DNA from: Boswellia sacra
Taxonomy: Eukaryota; Streptophyta; Magnoliopsida; Sapindales; Burseraceae
Direction: 5' to 3'
NCBI GenBank assembly: GCA_013180625.2
Contig: SNVD02006878.1
Span: 211,083-275,082 of the forward strand
Length of the DNA stretch: 64,000 nucleotides
The translations under genes were made by a program, and so were the position numbers. Below the pieces are notes generated by a model. It searched no databases. It saw nothing but the letters and a program-made list of their open reading frames with translations, and was not told the origin of the DNA. Positions 36,963 to 49,435 of this stretch are shown here, piece after piece (position 1 is the first letter of the stretch; the number at the start of each line of letters is the position of its first letter).

Positions 36963-37840
36963 TAGGGGTGTGCAAATGGTAGGGTATGGTGTGGTATCGC
37001 CATACCATCCCCATACCCTACATATGTCGGGTTTTTTATTTTTATACCATACCATACCATTTTTTAATACAATACCATACCACATTTTCGCATGGTAGGG
37101 TAAGGGCGGGTATGGTATGGTATTATTCGGGTAGTTGACCAAATTGACCAGATTTTGATACTTTAAGTTCTTATTTTGACATTGTTTAATATTATGATTC
37201 ATAAAATTTGTACTAAATAAAAAAATTAAGCAATTACACTTCCTTAACAATACAAATAATCAAGTAACTACATATTTTATAACAACACAAATAATCAAGT
37301 AACTACATATTTTATAACAACACAAATAATCAAGTAACATCATATTTATAACAATACAAAAATATCACGTAACTACATATTCCATAACAACACGAATACT
37401 CAAGCAATTACATGTCCATAACAATACAAATAATAAGTAAACTACATATCCGAATCCTTCCACAAAGTTTCAACTTCCAACCTTCAAGTTCAACCTTTAA
37501 ATTCTACAAAGTTTCAATCTTTTCAACTTCCAATCTAATACAAATTTGAGAAAATAAAAAAGCAAAGAAAAAAGAAACTATAACACTCATACAAAAATAT
37601 TTTATGTAACCAATTAAATACTGACACGTGGCATATTTTTATTTTTTAAAAAAAGGTGTGGTATGGTATGGTATTTTCGGGTATTTTCAAAAATACCCCC
37701 TACCATACCATACCATGACAGATTTTGAAAATCTATACCATACCACACCCTATATTTTTTTTATACCCTACCATACCTCCACCATACCATGGCGGATATG
37801 TCCAATTCGGGCGGGTGATGGTGTACCATGCACACCCCTA
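36963..37840. mobile_element. hAT-like non-autonomous element (878 bp) rich in TACCA/TATGG repeats
   Basis: The ends TAGGGGTGTGCA and TGCACACCCCTA (as TGCACACCCCTA on +, mirrored) are flanked by identical 8-bp TSDs GTCAAAAT (36955-36962 and 37841-37848). Both subterminal regions (about 36980-37135 and 37655-37795) are packed with TATGG/CCATA pentamers in both orientations. The middle holds a minisatellite of about 35 bp period. No transposase is encoded; open frames are repeat translations rich in Tyr, Trp and Pro. It lies between the p24 and glutaredoxin-like genes, with its right edge 236 bp from the latter's start codon, so it may contribute promoter or UTR sequence. Confidence 0.88.
37246..37450. 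repeat. Minisatellite, about six units of 34-36 bp
   Basis: Units of the form AACAACACAAATAATCAAGT followed by AACTACATATTTTAT recur with starts near 37246, 37281, 37316, 37350, 37386 and 37420. They diverge progressively to the right. The array is inside the hAT-like element. Confidence 0.85.
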
Positions 37841-38076
37841 GTCAAAATGTAGTACCCTTAAAAAAAAAAAAAAAAGGAACAGAAGGACCCGAAATCTGGT
37901 TCTCATTTTTACAAACTTGAGTTTGAGGACCTTTTTGAAGAGCAGACCAATTGGGTCTGAGTGGCCCGTCCATGCGGTTGGGTTCGGCCCAGAATTTTAT
38001 CGTGAACATATCCAAAGCTAAGCAAACAAAAAAAGAGCCGACTGCTGAAGGACTTGTGAATAGAATAGAAATAGAA

Positions 38077-41000
38077 ATGGCAATTGCCGCAACGGTGGTG
38101 GCAGCGGTGATAGCACGACCCTCGTCAATAGCAGTGCTTAGCAGACCAAGTTCCAGAGCCAGGCCCAAATGGGTGTTCACTCCGTTGGCTTATTCTTCAT
38201 CATCATCACTCTCAACGAGAAAGCTGGTCCTCTACACAAAGCCTGGTTGCTGTTTGTGTGATGGCCTCAAAGAAAAACTCCAAGCTGCTTTCTCACTCTC
38301 TGGCCCCGATTCCCTCCACGACGTCGATTTGCAGGTACCCTTAGCTCTCTTTCTCTCAAAATATATATGCGTGTATGCGTTGAATAGTTGTTATGGGTTT
38401 TGTCAGGTGAGAGATATAACCAGCAATCCTGAGTGGGAAAAGGCTTACCAATATGAGATTCCTGTGTTGGCCAAAGTACTTTCTGATGGCTCTGAGGTCA
38501 GTCTTTTTCATTTTCCCTTTTTGGTTATTTATGTTGTGAATTTAGTTTTTTTACGTTGGTCATAGTTTTAAGCTCTACTTTTAGTTGTCTATTGATTTGT
38601 TAGTGTTTCAAGATTCATTAATTTACATTTCCTTTGTTTGGAGAGAAATATTAGGAGTGAAAATGGATAGTCGGCTACGTTTTCTGTTTGAGCAGAAACA
38701 AATGATGACATATAACGAAGGATGAAGAGTGTGCAATCCCTCCGAACCTAAAACTTGATCATTTCCACAGATGGGTGTAAGAAGGACAAAGAATAAAACT
38801 TAATGGAGGGAGAGATAATAATTCTAGGTAAAATTTGTACCCATTAATAATTGTGTGCAACTTTAACAAAGAAAGTATAGTGGTCGAGTTAACACATGAT
38901 GGATTAAAACAAAAACATAAAAGAAAAAGATCGGTTGCCTTCCCTTTTCCTTTCCTCTTACCAAGCATGGTTTTCTGTAAATGCTTTGGGACGTGTTATT
39001 AATATGCGAGAGAATTTTGAGGACTTGATCATTAAGGGCATATTTGGTTTAGATTTTGGTACAATTATGTGTTACCAAGAACAAGGGATATATAAAAATT
39101 GTTGAAAAATGATTGGTTGAAAGTCTTTAGAAACAGTTTTGGGTACAATAATACAAGTTAGTGTAATATATGAAAAATAAACAGTTTTTGGTATTATGTC
39201 AAAAACATTAGGATACTAAAAGTACCAAGAATACAACTTTCAGTTTTGGATTGTGTCTTAAACTCTGGAGATTGCTCGTAGACTGACGAACAGAATGAAC
39301 CTAAGGAGAATCCTCCTATGCAAAGGGCACTAATATACTTTATGCATTTTTCCTTGTCTACCATGGCCTGCCCGTTGTTCTAATGGAGGTATCACCCTGT
39401 TCTTGTTCTTCCTTCTATTTTTGCAATATCACTAATTATTACTTCCCCGGGAAGAAACTAACTCCCATTCATGGTGAGACCCAATTGTAAAAATCAATAA
39501 AAGGCCATCTAGAACAAATCAAAATGGATCAATCCTTTTGGGGCTTATAGCCCAAACAAAGAAAAAACTTACTTCTCAGATAAGGGATAATAAATAAAAT
39601 TGAGACGAGGATAAATATCATATCAAAATGACTTTTGGCATCGAGGATCAACATCACATTTATCAGCCAGCAATTTTGTGGCTAGGTTGGGACTAACAAA
39701 TAATCAATTTAACATGTGGCCCTAGATAACGTCTATTCAACTATCATATGGAACCTCCTTGAGATGATCTCCAATTGAATGCAAGTACTGGAGTGGTATT
39801 CATCATTTTGTGGTGGAAGGTTGATGGAAGGAATGTTCTGATTACTGGGGCACTGTTTGCAAATGGTTATGCTCTGGTCACAATGTTTTGATGGTTATCA
39901 TGACACTTTTTGCGGATTTGATAACCACATTTACAATGATATTCTTAACAGAAGAGTTTGAGATGAAAATTAATTGGAGTAATGTAAGGATGACTCTTTG
40001 TTTAGATAATCTCAAATCATTGAAATGAGAAATCATATGTGGATACTGGTGTCAACTTGGGAATCTGTCTAATGGAGGATTTACTAATAGATGTTTTTCA
40101 TATTCCAGTCAACATTATAAAGATTGTTTCTCCCCAAAAGTATTGGAAAGGTGTTAGTAGATGATCTTATCTAGTTAAGGATTAAGGGCCTGGCTACGGT
40201 ACACCTGATGTACCGGTACATCAATTTTTTAAATTTGTATAAAAGTTGTAAATAAATGTATAAAAGTTATAAATCAGTGTGTAAAAATTGTAAATACAAC
40301 TTTTTTTTAATAAATGTGTAAACGTTGTAAATAGGTTTATAAAGTTGTAAATGAGTATGTGAAAATTGTAAATGAATATATAAAAGTCGTATTTACAACT
40401 TTTACATATTTATTTATAATTTTTACACACTTATTTATAACTTTTACACATTCATTTATAATTTTTATACAAATTTGAAATTTGAAGTATCCGTACATTA
40501 GCAGTATTGTAGCCGAACCCTAAGGATTAAGGCTCAATTGAGTTCACTTGAGTCAATTGGAGTCAGCTGTGTTATGGCCTGTCCACTACTCCAGTGTCAT
40601 ATGAGGCCTATGTTAAGTTGAGTTAAACATGGCTGGTCGGCGTGCGCGCGCACACTGACACACACGCACGCACGCACGCGCACGCGCACACACGCATGCA
40701 CACACTCACCCGCGCACACACACGCACACACGCATGCACACACTCACCCGCGCACACACACGCACACACACGCACACACTTACACGCACACGCACGCACA
40801 AAATCTTATCTGTATGTACACTTTCCCTTTAGAAAGTGGTTTGATTTAAAATTAGTGATTCACACACACACACACACACACATACACACACAAAATCTTA
40901 TATGTATGTACACTTTCCCTTTAGAAAGTGGTTTGATTTAAAATTAGTGATTTATATTGTCACATTTTTTTATGGCATGTTTAATTTTTGGCTTTACATA

Positions 41001-41359
41001 GCAACTTGTCCTTTAATCCTTACTGTTTATCATTTGGTCTTGTGGTTGTTATCGACCTAAAATTTGTTTTGATTAGTGAACCCTGTCATAGTCAAGATCT
41101 GCGTTGTCCTATAGTTTATCAGGATATCAATGTTTGATTAGTAGTGCCTAAAGCTTTGTCGAATGCAACACTTGAAGTACAAGTTCAATACAGTATATGC
41201 ATTTGTGAGGTCAAGTTTGTAAGGCGATGTTTCACACAACCACATTTCCTTATCTAAATCTGAAAAAAGAAATTTCTCTTTCAGGAAACTCTACCTCGGT
41301 TATCTCCGCGGCTTGGGGTGGAGCTAGTTCAAAAGAAGATTGCGGCTGCCTTGAGATAA
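38077..41359 (+). CDS. Glutaredoxin-like (DUF836) thioredoxin-fold protein, organelle-targeted
   Basis: Exons are 38077-38334, 38407-38496 and 41285-41359, all GT-AG and phase 0, giving 140 aa. Residues 1-48 are Ser/Arg/Ala-rich with few acids, like a chloroplast or mitochondrial transit peptide. The thioredoxin fold then starts at [13 protein letters not shown]58 and C61 form the CxxC active site, with an extra Cys at 59. An YEIPVL segment supplies the cis-Pro, and the protein ends in a helix ([10 protein letters not shown]). The family (DUF836; human C5orf63 and yeast YDR286C are relatives) is presumed to be a small oxidoreductase; the substrate is unknown. An in-frame upstream ATG (37951) is open but gives a poor leader. 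The second intron is 2.8 kb and carries a MITE and a CA-rich satellite. Confidence 0.88.
40186..40520. mobile_element. Foldback MITE (335 bp) with 10-bp TSD, MULE-like
   Basis: The ends are GGGCCTGGCTACGGTACA on the left and, complemented, GGGTTCGGCTACAATACT on the right. They are flanked by identical 10-bp repeats TAAGGATTAA (40176-40185 and 40521-40530). The arms stay complementary through a GTAC-rich block and AAATTTGTATAAAA. The centre has repeated GTATAAAAGTTGTAAAT-like modules in both orientations, so almost the whole element can fold on itself. A TSD of 9-11 bp suggests Mutator-like mobilisation. It is inside intron 2 of the glutaredoxin-like gene. Confidence 0.85.
40642..40951. repeat. 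CA/CG-rich microsatellite with 92-bp tandem duplication
   Basis: Alternating purine-pyrimidine DNA (CACACGCACG types) occupies 40642-40800, including an internal duplicated block with ACTCACCCGCGCACAC. Then a unit containing ACTTTCCCTTTAGAAAGTGG is repeated with a 92-bp period (from 40799 and from 40891), separated by a (CA)n run. A long open frame over it (40642-40941) is a His/Thr repeat artefact. Confidence 0.92.
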
Positions 41360-42800
41360 TGACTGACCTAGGTGCAACCAACCAAAAATCCAACTAAATT
41401 TTATTCTTTGAAGGAACATTTTGAAGAAGGTGCTTGTAATATGATGTATTATGAAGTTTATTCCAACTTCAAGTGAATGGTAGCAACAATTTTTTGATAT
41501 CTTTGTGGGCATTTACCTATTATTCTTTATTTTAGTGCATTTCTTTCAAGCAAAAAAGATAGCTCTAAAGTGATTGCTTCGATTTGCCTTGGACTCATTT
41601 GGTTTTCTTCGACATTCTTTTGTGAACAAAGATTGTGGACATACTAGAATATATATGCATTTACTTTTTGTTCTTTTGACTAGTCCATTATGTTTGATTG
41701 ATCACAAGGGCCTGTGTGCCCTGTGACATACGATGAACATCTTTTCTTTTGGTCCTTGTTTCCCTATACGAAGGAAATAAAGCATGTCTCTTGTGTAGTA
41801 TCCTCACTTTTTGACTACTTTCTCTTTATCAACCTCTCCATTATGTTAATCATATATATTTTTTTAAGCATCTTTACTTTCGGTCCTTGTTTCCCTATCG
41901 AATTCCGTTGTAATTTAATCAATTTGGTGTCGTTTTTGTGAGTGGATGTTCTCTGTCCTAATGGTTAGAGTTAAGCATCTGCATATCAAGACATGTTCAA
42001 TCATAATTAAATTCTAGTATTTTGGATATCAATGTTATTGCACGCACTCTATTATTATTTTTTTAGTTGTTAATATAATGTAGATGTAAACATCATTTCG
42101 CTTTGAAATCTATTTAAAGAGGTAAACTTTAACAAAAACATAAAGCAAACTTTTGCATTATAATTAACACAATGCCACCATTACCTCTAAATGTAGTACT
42201 CGAAATTCCTGTCCCTCAAAAATCTCTCACAGTTTCAACCCTGTACGATAAGCAAACACCCAGAAGAGTACACACCTCTCTTCTCTTTTATACAGGGTGT
42301 GTTCCTGTGAAATTGGGGTATAACTACCCCTCCCGAGGGTTTTGCTTCTACTGACGCAGTTTGTTATAGGGCCTCGAAGCCTGTTTCTTCAAGGAAAATG
42401 GTGACGCCAAGCCCAGCCCAGTCCAACTCCGCATTCTAACTTACGCTTAGTGTAGTTTCGCTAATTACATTAATTGCTTTCCACATAAAAATAAAGGTTG
42501 TGATCATCACCACACGACTTGTTTAATGTTTAGCAATTGTATGTTTCTTAAATTTTATATTCAAGAGGTGTATCATAAAAGGACTTAAAAGAAAAAGTAA
42601 TGTAAAAATAAGAGTAAAATCTGAAGAATTATGTGGGGAATATGACAAAAAGGGTACAGTACAACACAATCTTACATTACAAAAGGTAGCCTCAAAATTT
42701 CAAAGTCTTCTAATATTTGGTAGAAATAAATAATAAATATATATATCTTTTGCATAGTAATATAATTAATGGGGGGAATTCTTTGCATGAGCCAAAAATG

Positions 42801-42825
42801 AAAAGAAAAGAAAAGAAAAGAAAAA
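42801..42825. repeat. (AAAAG)n microsatellite
   Basis: About five copies of AAAAG in tandem. Confidence 0.9.
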
Positions 42826-45716
42826 GTATAACCAGTGGGGCAAAATTAATTTATAATATTATCTATAATGTGTTGTTATTGGTATTGGCCAAATCCATTA
42901 CCATTTTTACAAATATTATTGGTGCATCTTTTGTGTGGAAAAAAAGAATTCGTGTAAGTTCTCGAACACATACTGCGTTCATTATCAGAACTTCACCTAA
43001 TCGGTGCGGCCCCCTTTATGATATTTAGTCTTTATACATAAAGAATTGATTGGTAAAACAATAAAATAATAATGGTGTTGCATTCGTCAATATTAGAGGA
43101 GCCTGAAACCTGAAGGATTACTTTTACCTCAACTTTAAAATCTAAAATTGATGAACCCAGTGCACGAATGACATTCATTTCACTGGACATTCTAGACGAA
43201 AGTTTTTACTTTGTTGAAGCATGCAATATGTCGAAATCTTTCACTTTCTACCAACATGCATGATCTGCTGCTTTATATATATTATTATATAATTTTCCCT
43301 TTTTGCTCCCGATTGAGATTGCTGAGTTCCCGTCCTTTCTATATTCCAATTTGGTTTTGATCTGCAGCTTGCTTTAGTTCGTTTTCATAATCGATCATCT
43401 TCTGTGTGATGTCGAGTCGTACTCTGATGAATCATTTCATGCATAAATAGATGCGTGCACGTACACGTTGAAGATTCAAACTTAATAATCCATCCCTACG
43501 TACCTAGCCTATATCTTAACAGTGTTCATGAGTTTACTTCGACAGAATATTCTTAATCTCACTTATGAATTGATTTCTAGCAGCCAGCTGGGTTTTTACA
43601 AGGTTCTTGATTGCAACATTTGGCAAGCTAGATTGGTATCAACCTAATAATTTGCTTTACTTGATGGAAACCCTTTTGACGCTTATACAAAGCTAGCTAC
43701 TTTAACAAATAGTATTTTATTTGGATAACAAAGGTAGTGGCTATTCATGTTTCATTTGTTCACTAAAATGTTTATATAATTGCCTTTTTTTCTTTTTGGA
43801 CTTGAAAATGAAATATGCAGTGAAAGATTAATTGGACCCTCGTCTCTTTATATCTTTACTTAAAATATATCCTCGGAAATGTGATCGAATTGGATGTTCG
43901 GTTGCCGTGCACACAGCTGGGTGAATGTGATGCAACAAGTTTATTAAATATTTTGTATTATTAATTAATTAATATATATATTCAGCTATATGTGTCGCTT
44001 TGGGAGGTTTATGCATGTCTCGCCATAAATTTTTATTTTCTTAGCAAATTATCTCCTACACAATCGCAAAAATAAGCTTACTCGTTTAGGAAGCTGCTCC
44101 ACGACATGATAGGGCAAACTCCCCTTTATCTTTTCCTCTCTTTCCATTTCTTTCATACATTTTTGTGACTATAACATATCACTTTCTTCCTTTTGTACAT
44201 CTTTATTTATTTATTAAAAGGTATTCTGTTGATGGATTTTCCAAAATATAATTGTGGACTAGGTAGTGAACAATCAGCCAACTTTGATATTCATCTTTAA
44301 TCGATCGATTTATGTATACCTCACACACAAAAAAAAAAAAAGAATAAATATCATCAAATAAAGCCTGTGACGTGCCATGAACAACTTGTTTATTGTGTGT
44401 TATCTTTCCATGACGTTCAACGAGAAGCACCTAGCTACCCATAATCGATCTCTCGTCTTCAATCATTCTAAAGTGATGCAAATAACGTTAGAAATAATGT
44501 TTTCCCACCTTTGACTGCTTTCTTCTTTCTTTACAATATAAGACCCTTCCCTTTATATCATCCACAGCTTTGTATCGACATGCAGCTTCTCAATCGATAT
44601 CTTTTCTGCATTCTATTATTGTTGTCCCACATGCATTTCCCACCATCATTTTAACTTATAATGAACTATATCCAGTCGAATTAAAATATATTTCTGTGAG
44701 TGGATTCCAGGTTAAATGGGATCACATTTATCTTATATTTGTAATTATTTAGTATATATGAATTTAAATAAAACTTTCCATAAAATATATTCGAGTGCTT
44801 TATTTTATTTTATTTAATTTTAACACATGAAACAAGGATTTAATCGTCAATATATGCTTGTAATTAATCAGGTCCATGGTACATGCATCGTATAAGACTC
44901 ATAAATTTATAATAGAATTAATAAATAAAGGTTAAATTTACTGTTGTGTTACTGACGTTGTTACATGGCTGATCTAATTAACGGAATATAATCATGAAAG
45001 AGAGATTAGGTTTAGGGTTTCCTTAATAATTTTAATTTTCTATTCGCATCATGCATGGCCGTGCAATCTGAATGGGAAGCAACTACACGCAAATACATGA
45101 AGAGCCACTGCCTTAGTTTCTACAATAGCGGTTAGAAAAATTATTAACGAAAGATGGAATCAGTCACACATTCCAATATGTGGGGGAATCTTATCCACAT
45201 TTGCTTTTGGTTTCTTGCCCTCTCTCTATCTCTTTTTTTTTTTTTCTTTTGCCCAGAATGATATGCTCATGGCCATGGCCATGTAAGATTCATAATTCAT
45301 TCATGCTTGATTATGTTTCCAATTACATTACCTATACATTGATTTGAAAATAATATAAAAGGATTTTTTTTGAGATAAAATAAAGTAGAATCTCCTATTC
45401 CTCACCCAAAATGACAAATTAATTAAAGCAACAAAATATATATTCGGTTGCTTTATGCCCGCTAATTTTGTTCAGATTAACAAGATTTTGCATAAATTAA
45501 TCTGAAATTATGTTGCTGGATGAGAATGACAGCTACCAAACTCCACTTTGGAAGAAATAATTAATTAAAACAATAATCAGCGAAGCACTCACCTATTGTG
45601 AGGAATTGCGGGCTTATCTCATCTTGCACTTTCACCTAAAAAAATTTCTCTACAGTAGTGGTATTATATATACATTTTTACTTAACATGATCTCTTTTAT
45701 ATATATGTTATATTTA

Positions 45717-45873
45717 TGAAGTTTATATACAAAGTTTGTTTACAAAATCGTATGACATCACTTATTCAATTTCATATAACTCATCAACGTTTATTACATT
45801 GACAGCCCACATTAGTTTTTCTATTCATTTGATATCACATCAATTTTGTATATAGATTTTATAAGTATGTGTA
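45717..45873. mobile_element. Possible small MITE (inverted repeat only)
   Basis: The left arm TATGAAGTTTATATACAAAG is roughly complementary to the right arm ending TTTGTATATAGATTTTATA, about 150 bp apart, around a unique centre. I could not identify a target-site duplication, so this is tentative. Confidence 0.3.
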
Positions 45874-46378
45874 TATATACACACACATTAAGAGAACTAT
45901 TTATAGATAAACATAGAATTAATGATGCATCTACAGTTAATGTTCATATATAACTGATTTGCCTAGGTCCATATTTTGATCACATCCCAGTGCTTACCGC
46001 TTGTTACTCTTGTATGGAAATCTAATTTCAAACATATATGTATTTTTGTGAAATTGACACCAAAATTCCGTATGTATAAGTTGTGAAGTAAATGCTAAAA
46101 GACAAAAAATTTGTTGATCTGATAGTAGATAATTTTTGTAGAATATGCTCCCACCACTAGCTATATTCCTGAGAACGTTTTGCACAACATTGTACCTCGA
46201 TCAGTATTGATCATAATATATTATAGGATTACAGTGATGAAATAAGAACCGGCATATATAATATTCGAAAGAATTGATGCATCATATCACATATAAATAC
46301 ACACACACACTTCCCGAATAGCCAAAAAAGCATGCAACCACTTTAAAATTGATGACCAAAGCAAGCATGCATGCTCTT

Positions 46379-46418
46379 TATAAATATCTTTAAGATTCTT
46401 GGTCTTGCAGTATATAAG
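46379..46418 (+). promoter_or_regulatory. Putative TATA boxes of the first WAT1-related gene
   Basis: There are two candidates: TATAAATA at 46379-46386 and TATATAAG at 46411-46418. The second predicts a 5' UTR of about 70 nt before the ATG at 46516. The sequence does not decide between them. Confidence 0.4.
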
Positions 46419-46515
46419 AAGGTCATATGCTAATACATTCTTTACATCTGTCAATCACAGAGTTGCTTGTTTTTGTTCTCCAAGGAGACCAAATAATTTC
46501 AAGTACTAGCCTAGC

Positions 46516-47287
46516 ATGGATTTCGATAAGTTTAAACCTTATTTGCTTATGGTGTTCTTGCAATTTGGGTCAGCTGGGATGTACATAATTAGCATGGCAA
46601 CTCTCAACCATGGCATGAACCGATACGTGCTCATCGTGTATCGCAATGCTGTCGCTGCCCTTGTCCTCGCACCTTTTGCGCTGGTTGTCGAAAGGTCATC
46701 ATCCTTAATACAATTATATGACACTGCTATTTTTTTTTGTTCTTGTTTTTTTGAAGTTACTTATAATTTGCCACCTCATTTGTCATGTGAATTAAATTTG
46801 TCCACTTAAACTTTCACCATTTTTTGAGAGATATATGAATTCAGGGTACGTAATATCGATTAGGATTGCATGAACTAACGTTTATCACTTTGTACTTGGT
46901 TTTTCTTTTACTTTTGTACAGGAAAGTAAGGCCAAAGATGACACTTTCAATCTTCTTCCAAATAATGACACTGGGATTTCTAGAGTAAGTACAATTGGTG
47001 AAAGTATTTCAAGTACCAATTAATTATGGTATAAAAGCCTAGCTAATTAAGGGGAGAAATTAATTGGCTAAATTTATGCTTAATCATCCACTTGATCTAC
47101 ACAGGCCAATCCTTGACCAAGGTTTCACATACTTGGGGATGAAATGGACATCGGCTTCATATACATCAGCAATCATGAATGCCGTTCCTTCAGTCACATT
47201 TGTGATTGCTGTTATTTTTCGGTGAGCATGCATGCATGTGTTAATCAATACCATTCCATCATGCATGACCTTTAACAACGTCAATAT

Positions 47288-47350
<63 letters not shown>

Positions 47351-49435
47351 AATTTATTATGATTAAAAACAACTTATTGTAATATGCTCATTAATTAATT
47401 AGTTAATTTAAATTATCTAATTGGAAATATACCTGATCAGTCCAATTACATGCATGCACTGGTTGAAAAGTTGGACAATTTAAAAGTGGCTTTAATTAAG
47501 AACTAGAATATGCTAATTATTAAAGTTAAAAAACCATAATCGCGCCAGGGACGTCTTAGACTAAGACTAAATTAGATTAAGAATCTGTGCCTTTTATTAT
47601 TAATTAATTAATTAATTAATCATAGTATTATGACACCAGATATTACTTTCTTCAAGTGATGATTCATTAATTCAATAAATCTGGATTCAGAGCTAATGAA
47701 TCGCGATGAAGTCAGCTCCATAAAGTTTACTTGAGCATTTAAAATACTATTCCAACTAATGGATGAATATTCTTCACTATTTTCAAGCTTTATAGAAGCT
47801 GTAGAGATTTAAGTTTCTTAGCTTAATTTGCTCATATTAAGACCTATTATTCTTTAATAGGATCATAATAGCAAGATCCTTAATTTATATTATTATAAGT
47901 ACTTCTAGTAATCCTTTGTACAATTAAGGAAATGAACATGCGTTCGAATATCGATAATAAAAAAGGAAAAGAAAACAAAAAAGAAGTTATTAATCATCAC
48001 TTGGTATTATTTTAATTAATTAAAATGTACACAAATTTAACTGCTTCTAAAATTCTAAATTCTGAAATCATAATATTAATAAATATAATTAAATGGACAA
48101 GCAATCATTAATATATTTTTTTCTTGCATAATTAATATTTCAATCAATTTTCACAGATTGGAACAAATGAAGATCAAGGAGATACATAGTCAAGCTAAGG
48201 TCATCGGAACCGTAGTGACCCTTGGCGGAGCTTTGCTCATGACACTATATAAAGGCCCTGTCCTCAATCTGCCATGGTCACACAGAACCCTCCCTGAAGG
48301 CACCAGCGAGACCACAGATAAACACTGGGTAGCTGGCACTCTTCTAATCCTTGTAGGCTGCGTGGCTTGGTCCTGCTTTTACGTGCTTCAAGTAAGTCTT
48401 CTGTTCTTTCAAATGACAGAGGATAATTAGTATTAATATTACTATTTTTTCTATAAAAAGGGGGATCAGAAAGCGTTCTGATAGCCAATTTGGTTTGGCT
48501 ACTGCTACCACCATTTTATACTAGAGAAATAATATATTATAACTTTATTGTTTTGTTCCAAACTTCTGTATTTAGAAGTTTAACCGTGATACTGCCAGTT
48601 GAGTACAATTTCAATTTTATGATTAACATTGAAGATTCCTAATTAATTAATTTGTCTCTTGTATATGGTCCAGTCGATAACGATAAAGAAATACCCGGCA
48701 GAGCTCTCTCTATCCTCCTTGATATGCTTAGCCGGCACCCTGCAAAGTGCAGCCATAGCGATTGCTGTAGAGCGTCATGCTAGTGGATGGGCAGTTGGCT
48801 GGGACAATAGGCTTTTTGCTCCCCTTTATTCTGTAATCACCAAGCAGTACTTCTAATTACATATTAACTTTCAACTATGAGTTAATAATTAATTGCTCCA
48901 TTTAATTAAATAGTAATAAATTATTAATTCCCAAGCAAATTGATTGTCCTAGTTGTAATATATTAACTAACATTAAATTTCTGTTAACATTATAGGGAAT
49001 AGTTAGCTCGGGAATTACATACTATGTGCAAGGTCTGGTGCTGAAGACAAAGGGCCCAGTATTTGTCACAGCTTTCAACCCTTTATGCATGATCATCGTG
49101 GCTATTCTAGGCTCTATCATTCTGGCTGAAAAGCTTCACCTTGGAAGGTGCTCCATTGATTATTACTTCAAGAGAGGGATGGAACAATATTTGTTCAAGT
49201 AGATATATATACATAATAGTTTGATTGATGATGATTTTTGTTTTTATGCAGTGTCATCGGAGGGATTGTAATCGCAGTTGGCCTCTATTCAGTTGTGTTG
49301 GGTAAGAGCAAGGATTATTCTATGAACTCACCACCTTCCGCCACAGAAAAGGATGATGCCCAAGGACTACCCATTACTGCAACTGATGGCACTAAAATGC
49401 TGAACATTGCTGCAATTAACGATCAGCATATATAA
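46516..49435 (+). CDS. WAT1-related / UMAMIT (nodulin MtN21, EamA) transporter, copy 1
   Basis: Seven exons: 46516-46694, 46922-46984, 47105-47221, 48157-48391, 48674-48832, 48996-49147 and 49252-49435. All are GT-AG and in phase, giving 362 aa. It is a drug/metabolite-superfamily membrane protein with about ten predicted helices in two EamA repeats. Characteristic family segments are seen: YVLIVYRNAVAALVLAPFAL, LDQGFTYLGMKWTSASY, AKVIGTVVTLGGALLMTLYKGP, KKYPAELSLSSL, and GIVSSGITYYVQGLVLKTKG with PVFVTAFNPL. Relatives export amino acids or move auxin at the plasma membrane or tonoplast; from memory the nearest Arabidopsis genes are At1g44800 (SIAR1/UMAMIT18) and At1g21890 (UMAMIT19). The C-terminal tail is hydrophilic. 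Intron 3 (47222-48156) contains a long AT microsatellite. Its direct tandem paralogue starts 2.8 kb downstream. Confidence 0.93.
47284..47350. repeat. (AT)n microsatellite in transporter intron
   Basis: Nearly continuous TA repeats broken by single AAATA interruptions, inside intron 3 of the first WAT1-related gene. Confidence 0.93.

Larger units (their letters stand above)
41360..46515. other. Long intergenic region, no supported gene
   Basis: Over 5 kb of AT-rich DNA between the glutaredoxin-like gene and the first transporter. It holds a pentanucleotide (AAAAG)n repeat at 42801-42825 and a possible foldback near 45717-45873. Open frames are short and unrecognised. Confidence 0.6.

Noticed and set aside
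36945..37852. Open frames rich in Tyr, Trp and Pro (36945-37250 minus, 37628-37852 plus)
   Set aside because: They translate the TACCA/TATGG arrays of the hAT-like element and are not genes.
37951..38076. Upstream in-frame ATG extending the glutaredoxin-like protein by 42 residues
   Set aside because: The extension is not transit-peptide-like, and the ATG at 38077 gives a normal organelle leader.
39040..39260. Possible MITE beginning GGGCATATTTGGTTT
   Set aside because: The left end resembles a known MITE style, but I could find neither a matching inverted end nor a target-site duplication.
40642..40941. 99-codon open frame rich in His, Thr, Arg and Ala
   Set aside because: It is the translation of CA/CG microsatellite DNA inside an intron, with no coding evidence.
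44566..44590. CCACAGCTTTG word resembling the 5' part of miR396
   Set aside because: The match fails after about 12 nt and no complementary star arm is found nearby, so no precursor hairpin.
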